Notes: generated by a model from the letters alone, not told the origin. A stretch of 64,000 nucleotides of DNA from Rhizomicrobium sp. (GCA_037200385.1 JBBCGL010000001.1:3363418-3427417), one strand, 5' to 3'. Positions 36,865 to 48,235 are shown, counted from the stretch's first letter. Numbers and translations: made by a program.

Positions 36865-37641
36865 ATGGACGCGAGCATCGCGCCGAAGGAAGTCAAGGTC
36901 GATATCAAGGACCTCAGCTTTTACTACGGCGGCACCAAGGCGCTGAAGAGCGTCACGCTGCCGCTCTATGACCGCCAGGTGACCGCCTTCATCGGCCCGT
37001 CGGGCTGCGGCAAGTCCACCCTGCTGCGCATCCTCAACCGGATCTACGAGCTCTATCCCAACCAGCGCGCCGAAGGCGAAGTCGTGCTCGACGGCGAGAA
37101 CATCCTGTCGACCCGCATCGACACCAATCTCCTGCGCAGCCGCGTCGGCATGGTGTTCCAGAAGCCGACACCCTTCCCGATGACGATCTACGACAACGTC
37201 GCGTTCGGCATCAAACTCTATGAGCGCATGCCGCGCTCCGAGCTCGACGGCCGCATCGAGGACGCGCTGCAGCGCGCCGCGCTGTGGGGCGAGGTCAAGG
37301 ACAAGCTCAAGGAATCCGGCCTGTCGCTCTCGGGCGGCCAGCAGCAGCGCCTGTGCATCGCGCGCACCGTGGCGACGCGTCCCGAAGTGATCCTGCTCGA
37401 CGAGCCCTGCTCGGCGCTCGATCCCATCTCGACCGCCAAGATCGAAGAGCTGATCGACGAGCTCTCGGCCGACTACACGATCGTGATCGTGACCCACAAC
37501 ATGCAGCAGGCCAGCCGCGCCAGCGACTACACGGCGTTCATGTATCTGGGCGAACTGGTCGAATTCGGTCCGACCGAAAAGGTCTTCACCGCGCCCGACA
37601 AGAAGCATACCGAGCAATACATCACCGGCCGCTTCGGCTAG
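36865..37641 (+). CDS. pstB: phosphate ABC transporter ATP-binding protein PstB
   Basis: ATPase of the phosphate importer, 258 residues. Walker A is GPSGCGKST, the Q-loop region is [21 protein letters not shown], the signature is LSGGQQQR and Walker B is [13 protein letters not shown]. It ends the pstCAB operon; phoU, phoB and phoR, usual partners, are not present in the next genes, which run on the other strand. Confidence 0.97.
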   Translation: MDASIAPKEVKVDIKDLSFYYGGTKALKSVTLPLYDRQVTAFIGPSGCGKSTLLRILNRIYELYPNQRAEGEVVLDGENILSTRIDTNLLRSRVGMVFQKPTPFPMTIYDNVAFGIKLYERMPRSELDGRIEDALQRAALWGEVKDKLKESGLSLSGGQQQRLCIARTVATRPEVILLDEPCSALDPISTAKIEELIDELSADYTIVIVTHNMQQASRASDYTAFMYLGELVEFGPTEKVFTAPDKKHTEQYITGRFG

Positions 37642-37675
37642 GGATTTGTCCGGCAATTCGAGCTGAATCGCGACG

Positions 37676-37906
37676 CTAGACCGCGCGCAGATCCGCCGTC
37701 AGCGTCTTCTCGCCGGCGCAGACCGCGGCGAGGGCGGCGCCGGTGATCCGGTTGCCGTTGCCGTCGTCGATGGTGACGAAATCCTTGCCGTCCGCGATCA
37801 GCTGGCGGGCAAAGGCGATGGCGCCGGCAAGGTCGAAGGGCTTCGTCCCGTCGCCCAGGTCGAGCGCCGGGGCGTCGCCGTCTTCATGCGTCACGATGTA
37901 GTTCAT
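37676..37906 (-). CDS. small hypothetical protein
   Basis: Not recognised. A 76-residue acidic protein with a helical middle (AGAIAFARQLIADGKDFVTI) and a DDGNGNRITG turn. It starts nine bases after the stop of the large upstream gene on the same strand, so the two form a probable two-gene unit. No signal or membrane segment is present. Confidence 0.6.
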   Translation of the reverse strand: MNYIVTHEDGDAPALDLGDGTKPFDLAGAIAFARQLIADGKDFVTIDDGNGNRITGAALAAVCAGEKTLTADLRAV

Positions 37907-37915
37907 GGCCGTGCC

Positions 37916-39643
37916 TCATGCCGCGATGTTGCGCAAACCCGTCTCGGTCGTGATCCCCGCCTTGCCCAGTGTCCGCATCAGGTCGGCCATCATCGCATCG
38001 GCGTCGCGCGCGGCGCCGTCCGCCGCCGATTGCGCGATGTAGCCGGTGAGGAAGCCGGGCCGCCCGAGATGGTCCAGCACGCGTTCGCGCGCCCGCCGCG
38101 ACAGCCGGCCCTCGGTCAGCATGCCGCCGGTCATCAGGCGCAGGAAGGTCGTCGCCTTTTCGACCGGGCTGCCCGGCTTGGCTTCGATGGTCTCGAAGAT
38201 CTTCGCCCGCATCTCGATGTCGCTCGCGAGCTTGTCGAGCAGCTCGGCCATCTCCTGCCGGCGGTTCTCGGGGAAGCCGGAGCGGCGCACCCGTGCCTGG
38301 AGCTGCGCGATGCGCTGCAGCCGCGCCATCGCCGGCGTCTTGGCGCCGGAGAAATGCGCCTCGAAGCTGCTGGCGGTCAGCAGCGGCATCACGAAGGTCG
38401 CAAGCTGCCGCTTGTTCTCCGCCCCGATGATGTTCTCCTCGACGAAGAGAAGGCGCTCGAGCTTTTCGTCCGGCGCCGCCGCGCCCGCCATGTATTCGCC
38501 CAGCGTCTCATGGGTGACCAGCCGCTTGGAGCGCAGCGTGAAGGCCGCGATCAGGTCTTCGTGGCTCAGATAGCGGCCGATCCCCAGCACCACGCGGTTG
38601 GCGATCTGGCGCAGCGTCTTGAACTCCTCGTCCAGCGCGGCCGGGCAGAGCCGCTTGGCGCTCTTGAATTCGGCAAGGATGCGGTTGGCGATGGCGGTAC
38701 GCGCTTCGGGAAGGTCGTCGGCCGCGAAACGCTGGGTCAGGGCCAGAAGCCCGGCGCGCGCGCCCGCCGCTTCCTGGCCGAGGAACAGCTGCACCAGGCT
38801 GGCCAGCGCCTGCCCGAGAGTCTCGCTGGCGCCGATCAATTCGTGCAGCGCCGCCGAGCCGGTCAGCACCTCGGCCAGCAGCGAATCGATGGCGCTGAGC
38901 AGCAGCGCGCGGCCCGGCCCTTCCGCCGGCGCGTCCTGCATCAGCGCCAGCAGGCGGAACACCTTCTCGTCCCAGCCCTTGGCATCGCGCAGATGCCGCG
39001 CGAGCGCGCCGTTCAGCACGTAAAGCCCGTCGGGCTGCGCCGCCAGCTTGCCGGCCAGCGCCTTGAAGCCGCCCGCCGGCACATCGGGAAAGAGCTTGTT
39101 GCGCTCGTCGCGATAGACCCGTGCGAACGCCTTGGCGATGAGCTCGTTCAGGCTCTTCATGATGGGCGCGACCGGCGCGGCGGTCGAGGCGGCCTGCGCC
39201 ACGGCGATCTTCTGGATCGCATGCTGCAGCAGCGTGCCGGTGGCCTCGAGCTTCTCCAGCATGTCGGCGCGGTGGCTGAGCTCGGTGATCGTGATCCGGT
39301 TGCGCGCGAGATATTCGGGGATCAGCCGCGTCATCGTCGTGCGCGCGTGATAGGAATACAGGTCGTCCGGCTTGAAGCAGGGCAGGGCGTGCGGCACGTC
39401 CTCCTGCGCCGGCGCGGTCTTCACCTGGTTATGGCCGGCCTCGAAGATCTTGAGCGTGAGGTAGTCGCCGGTGTCCTCGTTGTAGGTCTCCTTGACGACC
39501 TTGACGCCGGTGGCCTTCTCTTCGGCCATCAGGGTCTGCGCGAATTCCAGCGCGCTCTCGCGCTCGGTGCGCACGTCGAGCATCGTCCAGCCGCCGCGGG
39601 CGCCCTGGCGTGAAAAGATCTCGTAATGGATCGACTGGGCCAT
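37916..39643 (-). CDS. hypothetical 575-residue protein
   Basis: Not recognised. The N-terminal 70 residues (IHYEIFSRQGARGGWTMLDV, then KVVKETYNEDTGDY) look like a small beta domain; the rest is almost entirely helical, without a signal peptide, membrane span or nucleotide motif. Leu- and Ala-rich helical pairs resemble large alpha-solenoid or regulatory scaffolds. The ATG at 39643 lies 49 bases from a CtrA-type box, hinting at cell-cycle control. It is followed directly by the 76-residue gene. Confidence 0.7.
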   Translation of the reverse strand: MAQSIHYEIFSRQGARGGWTMLDVRTERESALEFAQTLMAEEKATGVKVVKETYNEDTGDYLTLKIFEAGHNQVKTAPAQEDVPHALPCFKPDDLYSYHARTTMTRLIPEYLARNRITITELSHRADMLEKLEATGTLLQHAIQKIAVAQAASTAAPVAPIMKSLNELIAKAFARVYRDERNKLFPDVPAGGFKALAGKLAAQPDGLYVLNGALARHLRDAKGWDEKVFRLLALMQDAPAEGPGRALLLSAIDSLLAEVLTGSAALHELIGASETLGQALASLVQLFLGQEAAGARAGLLALTQRFAADDLPEARTAIANRILAEFKSAKRLCPAALDEEFKTLRQIANRVVLGIGRYLSHEDLIAAFTLRSKRLVTHETLGEYMAGAAAPDEKLERLLFVEENIIGAENKRQLATFVMPLLTASSFEAHFSGAKTPAMARLQRIAQLQARVRRSGFPENRRQEMAELLDKLASDIEMRAKIFETIEAKPGSPVEKATTFLRLMTGGMLTEGRLSRRARERVLDHLGRPGFLTGYIAQSAADGAARDADAMMADLMRTLGKAGITTETGLRNIAA

Positions 39644-39691
39644 GCCGCTCCGCATCCGGACGTCAGAAGGCGGACTTTGGGGTTTTTCCTG

Positions 39692-39706
39692 TTAAATCGC
39701 GGTTAA
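39692..39706 (-). promoter_or_regulatory. CtrA-type binding box
   Basis: Read on the minus strand it is TTAACC-GCGAT-TTAA followed by C, matching TTAA-N7-TTAA exactly. It overlaps the stop codon of the adenylyltransferase gene and lies 49 bases before the start of the 575-residue protein gene, a usual promoter distance. Confidence 0.55.
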
Positions 39707-40500
39707 GCCTGCGCGAGCGCGCGAATGGCCGGCGCCTGGCCGCAAAGGGGGCAGGCGGGGTCGGGCTTGAAGGTCACGGTGCGGAAGCGCGTGGTCAAAG
39801 CCTCGTAAACCAGCAGGCGGCCCGCCATGCTTTCGCCCGCGCCGGTGATCTCCTTGATCACCTCCAAGGCCTGCAGCGTCCCCATGACGCCTGCCGCGGC
39901 ACCCAGCACGCCGCTCTCCGAGCAGGACGGAACGGTGCCCGGCGGCGGCGCTTCGGGGAACAGGCAGCGATAGCAGGGGCAACCCGCCTCATGCGCCTTA
40001 TAGGTCGAGAGCTGGCCCGAGAATTCGGTCACCGCGGCGGAGACCAGCGTCTTCTTCGCGAAATAGCAGGCGTCGTTGACCAGAAAGCGCGTCGCGAAAT
40101 TGTCCGAGCCGTCGGCCACGATGTCGTAACCCCCGATCAGCGCCGGCGCATTGTCGGCCGCGAGACGCACATCGTGGCGCACGACCGCCACATGTGGATT
40201 GATCGCCAGGGCCGCGTCGCGTGCCGATTCCGTCTTGGCGCGCCCGATGTCTTGGTTGCGATGCGCGATCTGGCGCTGCAGGTTCGACAGGCTCACCGTG
40301 TCGAAATCCACCACTCCGATGGTCCCGACCCCGGCCGCCGCGAGATAGAGGATCACCGGGCTGCCCAGCCCCCCGGCCCCGACCACCAGGACGCGGGCCT
40401 GTTTGAGCTTCGCCTGGCCGGTCCCGCCGATCTCGCGCAGCACCAGATGGCGGGCGTAACGGTCGATCTCGTCGTCCGAAAGTGTCATGGATCGCGTCAT
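39703..40500 (-). CDS. ThiF/MoeB/HesA-family adenylyltransferase
   Basis: E1-like enzyme that adenylates the C-terminus of a ubiquitin-like sulphur carrier (MoaD or ThiS). The ATP loop VVGAGGLGSPVILYLAAAGVG, the Asp in GVVDFDTVSLSNLQRQ, and two zinc CxxC pairs (CPCYRC and CPLC) are all intact. It has 265 residues and no rhodanese domain, so either a MoeB or ThiF assignment is possible; the context does not decide. ATG 40500 was chosen; ATG 40488 is nearly as good. Between it and pckA (40501-40718) is a divergent promoter region with a small ACTGA/TCAGT dyad at 40580-40591. Confidence 0.88.
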   Translation of the reverse strand: MTRSMTLSDDEIDRYARHLVLREIGGTGQAKLKQARVLVVGAGGLGSPVILYLAAAGVGTIGVVDFDTVSLSNLQRQIAHRNQDIGRAKTESARDAALAINPHVAVVRHDVRLAADNAPALIGGYDIVADGSDNFATRFLVNDACYFAKKTLVSAAVTEFSGQLSTYKAHEAGCPCYRCLFPEAPPPGTVPSCSESGVLGAAAGVMGTLQALEVIKEITGAGESMAGRLLVYEALTTRFRTVTFKPDPACPLCGQAPAIRALAQA

Positions 40501-40718
40501 AGCCCATCCCGACTGTCGCAAATACCCAGGGACGCGGCGGAGTGACGCCCGGAATTGTCACCGGTGTCATTTCTAAGTCACTGAAATCAGTAATATTTCT
40601 TGAGGGCCCCGATGGGACCATTGGCGTTGCTGGCGGGGATGGCAGCCTCTATTTTCCCTTGCATAAGAGAGCCGCGTCCGACGCAGGCCACTCACGGGTC
40701 TTTTTCTGAGGTTCACAC

Positions 40719-42329
40719 ATGTCGAAGAATGGGCCGAGCGCTCACGGCCTTGAGCATCAAGGCTTTCGCAATCTCACGGCGGTCAACTGGAATCTCACCC
40801 CCGCCCAGCTCTACGAAATCGCCATCGCGCGCGGCGAAGGCCATCTGGCGAAGGACGGCCCGCTGGTCGTCCTGACCGGCGAGCACACCGGCCGCTCGGC
40901 GTCCGACAAGTTCGTCGTCCGCGACGACAACACCGAGAGCCAGATCTGGTGGGACAACAACAAGCCGATGTCCCCGGCGCATTTCGATGCGCTCCATGCC
41001 GACATGATGGCCTTCGCCGAAGGCCGCGAGCTGTTCGCCAAAGACCTGTTCGGCGGCGCCGATCTCAGCCACCGCCTGCCCGTCCGCATCGTCACCGAAT
41101 ATGCCTGGCACTCGCTGTTCGTACATCAGCTGCTGATCCGCCCGACCGCGGAGCAGCTGGAGGATTTCACGCCCGAGTTCACCATCATCGACCTGCCGAG
41201 TTTCGAGGCGACGCCGGCCAAGCATGGCTGCGCCAGCAAGACGGTCATCGCGGTCAACTTCACCAAGAAGCTGATCCTGATCGGCGGCACGTCCTATGCG
41301 GGCGAGATGAAGAAGTCCGTCTTCACCATCATGAACTACCTGCTGCCGGCCAAGCGCGTGATGTCGATGCATTGCTCGGCCAATGTCGGCAAGGACGGCA
41401 AGAGCGCGATCTTCTTCGGCCTTTCGGGCACCGGCAAGACGACCTTGTCGGCCGACGCAACCCGCACGCTGGTGGGCGACGACGAGCATGGCTGGTCCGA
41501 GCATGGCGTCTTCAACATCGAAGGCGGCTGCTACGCCAAGGTGATCAAGCTCAGCCGCGAGGCCGAGCCGGAAATCTACTCGACGACCGAACGCTTCGGC
41601 ACCGTGCTCGAGAACGTCGTGATGGATCCCGACACGCGCGTCCTCGATCTCGACAGCGCGCACTATGCGGAGAACACCCGCGCCGCCTATCCGATCGACT
41701 TCATCCCGAACGCGTCCGAGACAGGCCGCGCCGGCCATCCGAAGAACGTCATCATGCTGACGGCCGACGCCTTCGGCGTGCTGCCGCCGATCGCCAAGCT
41801 CACCCCGAGCCAGGCGATGTACCACTTCCTCTCGGGCTTCACGGCGAAGGTCGCGGGTACCGAGAAGGGCCTGGGCAAGGAGCCGCAGCCGACCTTCTCG
41901 ACCTGCTTCGGCGCGCCCTTCATGCCGCGCCATCCGAGCGAATACGGCAACCTGCTGCGCGACCTGATCGGCCTGCACCAGGCCGATTGCTGGCTGGTCA
42001 ACACCGGCTGGACCGGCGGCGCGTTCGGAACGGGCTCGCGCATGCCGATCAAGGCCACGCGCGCGCTGCTCGCCGCCGCGCTCGACGGCAGCCTCGCCAA
42101 TGCCGAGATGCGGGTCGATCCGCATTTCCGCTTCCGGGTGCCGGTCGCGGTGCCGGGGGTGGACAGCAAGATCCTCAACCCGCGCGACACCTGGGCCGAC
42201 AAGGCCGGCTATGACGCGCAGGCGCGCAAGCTGGTCACCATGTTCCGCGAGAACTTCAAGAAATTCGAGGCGCATGTCGGAAGCGACGTCCTCGACGCCG
42301 CCCCGCTGCTTGCGGAAGCGGCGGAGTAG
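40719..42329 (+). CDS. pckA: phosphoenolpyruvate carboxykinase (ATP)
   Basis: Converts oxaloacetate and ATP to PEP, CO2 and ADP in gluconeogenesis. The kinase loop [15 protein letters not shown], the metal and substrate site [20 protein letters not shown] and the RHPSEYG region are typical of the ATP-dependent enzyme. The 536-residue length is standard. A GAGG Shine-Dalgarno precedes the ATG. It is monocistronic with a strong terminator downstream. Together with maeB and ppsR, this window encodes three players of the PEP-pyruvate-malate node. Confidence 0.97.
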   Translation: MSKNGPSAHGLEHQGFRNLTAVNWNLTPAQLYEIAIARGEGHLAKDGPLVVLTGEHTGRSASDKFVVRDDNTESQIWWDNNKPMSPAHFDALHADMMAFAEGRELFAKDLFGGADLSHRLPVRIVTEYAWHSLFVHQLLIRPTAEQLEDFTPEFTIIDLPSFEATPAKHGCASKTVIAVNFTKKLILIGGTSYAGEMKKSVFTIMNYLLPAKRVMSMHCSANVGKDGKSAIFFGLSGTGKTTLSADATRTLVGDDEHGWSEHGVFNIEGGCYAKVIKLSREAEPEIYSTTERFGTVLENVVMDPDTRVLDLDSAHYAENTRAAYPIDFIPNASETGRAGHPKNVIMLTADAFGVLPPIAKLTPSQAMYHFLSGFTAKVAGTEKGLGKEPQPTFSTCFGAPFMPRHPSEYGNLLRDLIGLHQADCWLVNTGWTGGAFGTGSRMPIKATRALLAAALDGSLANAEMRVDPHFRFRVPVAVPGVDSKILNPRDTWADKAGYDAQARKLVTMFRENFKKFEAHVGSDVLDAAPLLAEAAE

Positions 42330-42350
42330 GCGTTCCCGCATCGAATTCGA

Positions 42351-42380
42351 AAGGGCCGCGATATCGTCGCGGCCCTTTTT
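42351..42380 (+). terminator. Rho-independent terminator after pckA
   Basis: Perfect 11-bp stem AAGGGCCGCGA / TCGCGGCCCTT with the loop TATCG, followed by a T-run on the plus strand. Because the arms also end in A/T, it can act for the convergent methyltransferase gene that ends at 42384. Confidence 0.85.
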
Positions 42381-42383
42381 CTT

Positions 42384-43004
42384 TCATGCGGTCCGCCGCC
42401 GATAGACCCACACATAACCCGGCGGGACGTTGCGCCAGACGAAAGCGGCGCGCGTCACCGTCATCTGCGGCGACGGCGGCAGGGCGGGCGCGGCGCGATA
42501 GGAGACCTGGATGAACGGCGCGCCCGGCGGCATGCGGGCAAGCGCATCGTCGATCACCGCCCGGCGGGCCGCGACGGGAAAGCTGATCAGGGGCAGGCCG
42601 GACATCACCGCGGCATACTCCCGCCGGGGCGGGCCCAGCGTGGCTGTGAGATCGAAGGCGTCGCCGCGCACGACGCGCAATCCGGGAAAGCGCGCCGTCA
42701 GCATCTGCGCGAAACGCGGATCGAATTCCACGGCCGTGATGCGGCCGGGCGCGATGCCGCGCGCGACGATGGCCTGCGTCACCGCGCCGGTGCCGGGACC
42801 GAGCTCGAGAACGGGCGCCCCCGCCGACGGATCGATCTGCGCCGCCAGTGCCGCGGCAAGTGCCGGGCTCGACGGCAGAATGGCCGACACGCCCTTGGGG
42901 CTGGCGAGCAGGCCGCGCAGAAAGGCGAGCTTCTCCCGCAAGCCGCCCGAAGGCGGCGAACGCGGAAGGGGATCGCGAAGAAGGGTTTCCGGAGAGGACG
43001 GCAT
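42384..43004 (-). CDS. PmtA-like SAM-dependent methyltransferase (copy 1)
   Basis: A 206-residue class I methyltransferase of the type annotated as phospholipid N-methyltransferase or KsgA-like. SAM motif I is VLELGPGTGAVT, followed by ITAVEFDPRF and RVVRGDAFD. The post-core LPLISFP replaces the N-P-P-Y motif of rRNA dimethylases, so lipid methylation is more likely. It is a clear paralogue of the next gene upstream, 40 bases away on the same strand, from VLELGPGTG to the shared C-terminal VWVYRRR. Confidence 0.8.
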   Translation of the reverse strand: MPSSPETLLRDPLPRSPPSGGLREKLAFLRGLLASPKGVSAILPSSPALAAALAAQIDPSAGAPVLELGPGTGAVTQAIVARGIAPGRITAVEFDPRFAQMLTARFPGLRVVRGDAFDLTATLGPPRREYAAVMSGLPLISFPVAARRAVIDDALARMPPGAPFIQVSYRAAPALPPSPQMTVTRAAFVWRNVPPGYVWVYRRRTA

Positions 43005-43044
43005 GCCTCTGGCAATGCCTGCCGCGGCGAAGCGTTCCGTGCCG

Positions 43045-43599
43045 CTAGCGGCGGCGATAGACCCAGACCCGCGCCGGCGGCAGATTCATCGCGACCAGGG
43101 CCGCGCGCCTGACCGTGACGCCCAGTGGCGCCGCGATGGGCGGCTGCAGGCGATAGGAGAACTGCACGAAGGGCGCGCCGGGTTCGAGTCGGTCGAGCAC
43201 ATCGGCCAGAAGCGCCAGGCGCATCGCTGCCGGGAAGTTGACCAGCGGCATGCTGGAAAGCACCGCGGCGAATGTGGTGTCCGCCTGGCGGCCCAGTGTC
43301 GCATGCATCGCGAAGGCGTCGCCGTTGACGACATGCACACGCGGAAACCGCGCCCGCACCATCGCCGCGAAGTCGCGGTCGTATTCGATGGCCGTGATGC
43401 GCTCCGGCGCGATGCCGCGCGCGATCATCGCCGCGGTCACGACGCCGGTGCCCGGCCCAAGTTCGAGGACCGGGCCGCTCGCGCCGTCCGGAATCTGCGC
43501 CGCCATCGCACGCGACAGCGCGCGCCCCGACGGCGCCACCGCGCCGGTACTGCGGGGGTTGGCGATCAGCCGGCCGATGAAACGGAACGCATCAAGCAT
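43045..43599 (-). CDS. PmtA-like SAM-dependent methyltransferase (copy 2)
   Basis: A 184-residue paralogue of the neighbouring gene, with VLELGPGTGVVT, ITAIEYDRDF and VHVVNGDAFA, and the same MPLVNFP and VWVYRRR segments. The N-terminus (FRFIGRLIANPRSTGAVAPSGRALSRAMA) is typical of phospholipid N-methyltransferases that make phosphatidylethanolamine derivatives. Two tandem copies suggest either successive methylations or different lipid acceptors; this is inference. Confidence 0.82.
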   Translation of the reverse strand: MLDAFRFIGRLIANPRSTGAVAPSGRALSRAMAAQIPDGASGPVLELGPGTGVVTAAMIARGIAPERITAIEYDRDFAAMVRARFPRVHVVNGDAFAMHATLGRQADTTFAAVLSSMPLVNFPAAMRLALLADVLDRLEPGAPFVQFSYRLQPPIAAPLGVTVRRAALVAMNLPPARVWVYRRR

Positions 43600-43703
43600 G
43601 GATTTCCGGCAGTGGGACCGGCGGCACTATAAGACGGCCGCGCGACCCACGTATACGCTGTCACCGGACCGTGGCACGCTTGCCGCGACGAGGGAGGCGT
43701 GCA

Positions 43704-44819
43704 ATGCGGCTCAATGCCGTTTCCATCGAGGGCTATCGCTCCGTCCGCCGTCTTTATCTGACGATCGGCGAGTTGTCGGTCTTCATCGGCGGCAATGGCG
43801 TCGGCAAGACCAATCTTTACCACGCGCTGGGCCTTCTGCAGGCTGCGGCCCAAGGCGGGATCACCCGCGCCATCGCGCAGGAGGGCGGCGTCGACTCCGT
43901 CCTCTGGGCGGGACGGCGCACAAAGGGCAAGCCCGTCCGGCTCATCCTGCGCGCGCATTTCGATTCGATCGCGTACGGGATCGAGATCGGCCTGCCGGGC
44001 TTCACCGAAGCCGCGTTCGCGCTTGAGCCGCGCATCAAGGAAGAGCGTCTCGTCCTGCGCCAGGGCCGGCGCGACGTCGTGATGATGGAGCGCAAGAATG
44101 CCGTCGTCATGCTGCGCAACGCCGACGGCGCGCGCGAAACCCTGCCGGATGCCGTCCTGCCGTCGGAAAGCGCCCTCGCCGCGTTCCGCGATGCGGCGCG
44201 CTATCCCGAACTGGAGATCGTCCGCCGCGAACTGCTCGATTGGCGGCTCTACCATGACTTCCGCACCGATGCCGCCGCGCCGGTGCGCCAGCCTTGCTAC
44301 GCGATCACCACGCCGACCCTCTCGGCCGACGGCAGCGATCTTGCGGCCGTTCTCGCCACGCTCTCCGTCGTCCGCGAAGATGTGGTGGAGCTGCGCCGGG
44401 CGATAGACGACGCCTTTCCGGGCGCGACGCTCACTGCCCGCGACCGCGGAAGCTGGTGCGATCTCGGCATGGCGTTCGCCGACATGCCGCAGCGGACGTT
44501 CCGGGCGCGCGAGCTCTCCGACGGGACGCTGAAATATCTTTGCCTGTTGGGTGCGCTGATGGGTTACCGCCTGCCCACGCTGATCGCGCTCAACGAGCCG
44601 GAAGCAAGCCTGCACCCCGCCCTGCTCACCCCGCTGGCCCGGATGATCGCGCGCGCGGCGGAGCGGACGCGGGTCTGGATCGTCACCCATTCGCAGGTGC
44701 TTGCGGACGCGCTGGAGGCCGAAGCGGGCGCAAAGCCCCGCCGTGTCGTCAAGCTCGACGGGGAAACCAGGATCGAAGGCTTGAAACTGTCGGGCGAATT
44801 CGCCGAGGACGAGGACTAG
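43704..44819 (+). CDS. AAA-family ATPase (RecF/OLD-like)
   Basis: A 371-residue ATPase with an ABC-type head. Walker A is IGGNGVGKTN (about 27-36), the signature-like ELSDGTLKYLCLL precedes Walker B LIALNEPEASLHP, and the His switch is in WIVTHSQV. There is no TOPRIM or coiled-coil domain, so it is the short form called predicted ATPase (COG4637-like). The start ATG has GGGAGG upstream. Roles in DNA repair or defence are possible, but no partner gene adjoins; the dnaJ gene is convergent. Confidence 0.82.
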   Translation: MRLNAVSIEGYRSVRRLYLTIGELSVFIGGNGVGKTNLYHALGLLQAAAQGGITRAIAQEGGVDSVLWAGRRTKGKPVRLILRAHFDSIAYGIEIGLPGFTEAAFALEPRIKEERLVLRQGRRDVVMMERKNAVVMLRNADGARETLPDAVLPSESALAAFRDAARYPELEIVRRELLDWRLYHDFRTDAAAPVRQPCYAITTPTLSADGSDLAAVLATLSVVREDVVELRRAIDDAFPGATLTARDRGSWCDLGMAFADMPQRTFRARELSDGTLKYLCLLGALMGYRLPTLIALNEPEASLHPALLTPLARMIARAAERTRVWIVTHSQVLADALEAEAGAKPRRVVKLDGETRIEGLKLSGEFAEDED

Positions 44820-44826
44820 GTCCGTT

Positions 44827-45957
44827 TCAGTTCTTCGTCTCGCCGGCGAAGAAGCTCTTCGCCTTGGCGAGCCAGCTTTCGCTTTCGGGGTGGGTCCCGG
44901 CGTCGCTCAGCTTCTCGAATTCCTTGAGCAGCTCTTTCTGCTTCTTCGTCAGCTTTGCCGGGGTCTCGACCGCGACCTCGACGTAAAGATCGCCGTGCAT
45001 CCCGCCGCCGCGCAGCACCGGCATGCCCTTGCCGCGCAGGCGGAACTGGCGGCCGGTCTGTGCGCCTTCCGGCAGGGTCACCTTGGCGCGCCCGCCGTCC
45101 AGCGTCGGCACGTCGATCGCGCCGCCCAGCGCCGCGGTCACGAAGGACACCGGGGCGCGGCAATAGAGGTCGTGACCCTCGCGCTGGAACATCTCATGCG
45201 CCCTGACCGAGACGAAGATGTAGAGGTCGCCGGCCGGGCCGCCGTTCATCCCCGCCTGGCCCTCGCCTGAGAGGCGGATGCGCGTGCCTTCCTCGACGCC
45301 GGGCGGAATGTCGACCGACAGCGTGCGCTCCTTCTGCACATGGCCGCTGCCCTTGCAGGCCTTGCAGGGATTCTTGATCACCCGCCCATTGCCGCGGCAG
45401 GTCGGGCAGGTGCGCTCGATGGTGAAGAAGCCCTGCTGCGCCCGCACCTTGCCGATGCCCGAACAGGTCGGGCATTGCTCGGCTTTGCTGCCCGCTTCCG
45501 CACCGGTGCCGCCGCAGCCTTCGCAGGCCACCGCGCTCGGCACCTTGATCTCGGCATTGCGGCCGGTGAAAGCCTCGGCCAGCGAGATCTCAAGATTGTA
45601 GCGCAGGTCGCCGCCGCGATTCTGCCGCCGCCCGCGCCGTCCGCCCATGAACTCGCCGAACAGGTCGTCGAACACATCGGTGAAGGAGGAGGCGAAGTCG
45701 AAGCCGCTCGGGCCGCGCCCGCCCATGCCGTTCTCGAACGCCGCATGACCGAAGCGGTCATAAGCCGCGCGCTTCTGATCATCCTTCAGGATGTCATAAG
45801 CCTCGTTGATTTCCTTGAACTTGACCTCGGCGGTGGAGTCGCCGGGATTGCGGTCGGGGTGAAGCTCCATCGCCAGCTTGCGATAGCTGGCCTTGAGCTC
45901 CGTGACGGCGGCGCCCTTCTGGCAGCCCAGGACTTCGTAGTAGCAACGCTTGCTCAT
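44827..45957 (-). CDS. dnaJ: chaperone DnaJ
   Basis: Hsp40 co-chaperone that stimulates DnaK ATPase. The J domain has HPD at 33-35. A Gly/Phe-rich segment follows ([20 protein letters not shown]). Four zinc-binding repeats [24 protein letters not shown] and CKACKGSG are intact, and the C-terminal substrate domains are complete, 376 residues in total. It lies 77 bases downstream of dnaK, with a hairpin between. Confidence 0.97.
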   Translation of the reverse strand: MSKRCYYEVLGCQKGAAVTELKASYRKLAMELHPDRNPGDSTAEVKFKEINEAYDILKDDQKRAAYDRFGHAAFENGMGGRGPSGFDFASSFTDVFDDLFGEFMGGRRGRRQNRGGDLRYNLEISLAEAFTGRNAEIKVPSAVACEGCGGTGAEAGSKAEQCPTCSGIGKVRAQQGFFTIERTCPTCRGNGRVIKNPCKACKGSGHVQKERTLSVDIPPGVEEGTRIRLSGEGQAGMNGGPAGDLYIFVSVRAHEMFQREGHDLYCRAPVSFVTAALGGAIDVPTLDGGRAKVTLPEGAQTGRQFRLRGKGMPVLRGGGMHGDLYVEVAVETPAKLTKKQKELLKEFEKLSDAGTHPESESWLAKAKSFFAGETKN

Positions 45958-45980
45958 GCCCGACCCAGCACACTCGCCCC

Positions 45981-46016
45981 GTTAAAACAGAAGCCCGGCG
46001 CTGCGACACGCCGGGC
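45981..46016 (-). terminator. hairpin between dnaK and dnaJ
   Basis: On the minus strand an 8-bp perfect stem GCCCGGCG / CGCCGGGC with an 8-base loop is followed by TTCTGTTTTAA. It is probably a partial terminator or mRNA-stabilising structure that lowers dnaJ relative to dnaK. Confidence 0.55.
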
Positions 46017-46034
46017 CCCGTTGGTATCAGACGC

Positions 46035-47960
<1,926 letters not shown>

Positions 47961-48082
47961 GTGTTCCTTCCTTTGTGGCGGACGGTTTTCCTGGCCTTCC
48001 TAAGAAGCGCCCTCCGGGCCGTCCCCTGAACTGGAAAACCACGGCGAAAGCCTGGAAAAAGGCCCTTACCGTGTCAGGGGCT

Positions 48083-48111
48083 ATATAGGGACGGCGCTCC
48101 GGTACGGCAAG
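48083..48111 (-). promoter_or_regulatory. RpoH (sigma-32) heat-shock promoter of dnaK
   Basis: On the minus strand, CTTG (48111-48108) is followed after exactly 17 bases by CCCTATAT (48090-48083). This fits the alphaproteobacterial RpoH consensus of CTTG, a 17-18 base spacer and CYTATnT. It gives a leader of roughly 115 bases. Confidence 0.75.
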
Positions 48112-48235
48112 AGACGGAACAAGCTGATTCGCCATCGGTTGCCTGCGAGCCGGAAATTCCAAGGCCTTCAAAGGGCTTCTAATCCTTGAGGTTTTCGGCA
48201 TAACGACAGGCGAAATCTGGGGTGTGCGACCGGTC

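Noticed and set aside
40580-40591. ACTGA/TCAGT dyad upstream of pckA
   Set aside because: Too short to call an operator without knowing the regulator.
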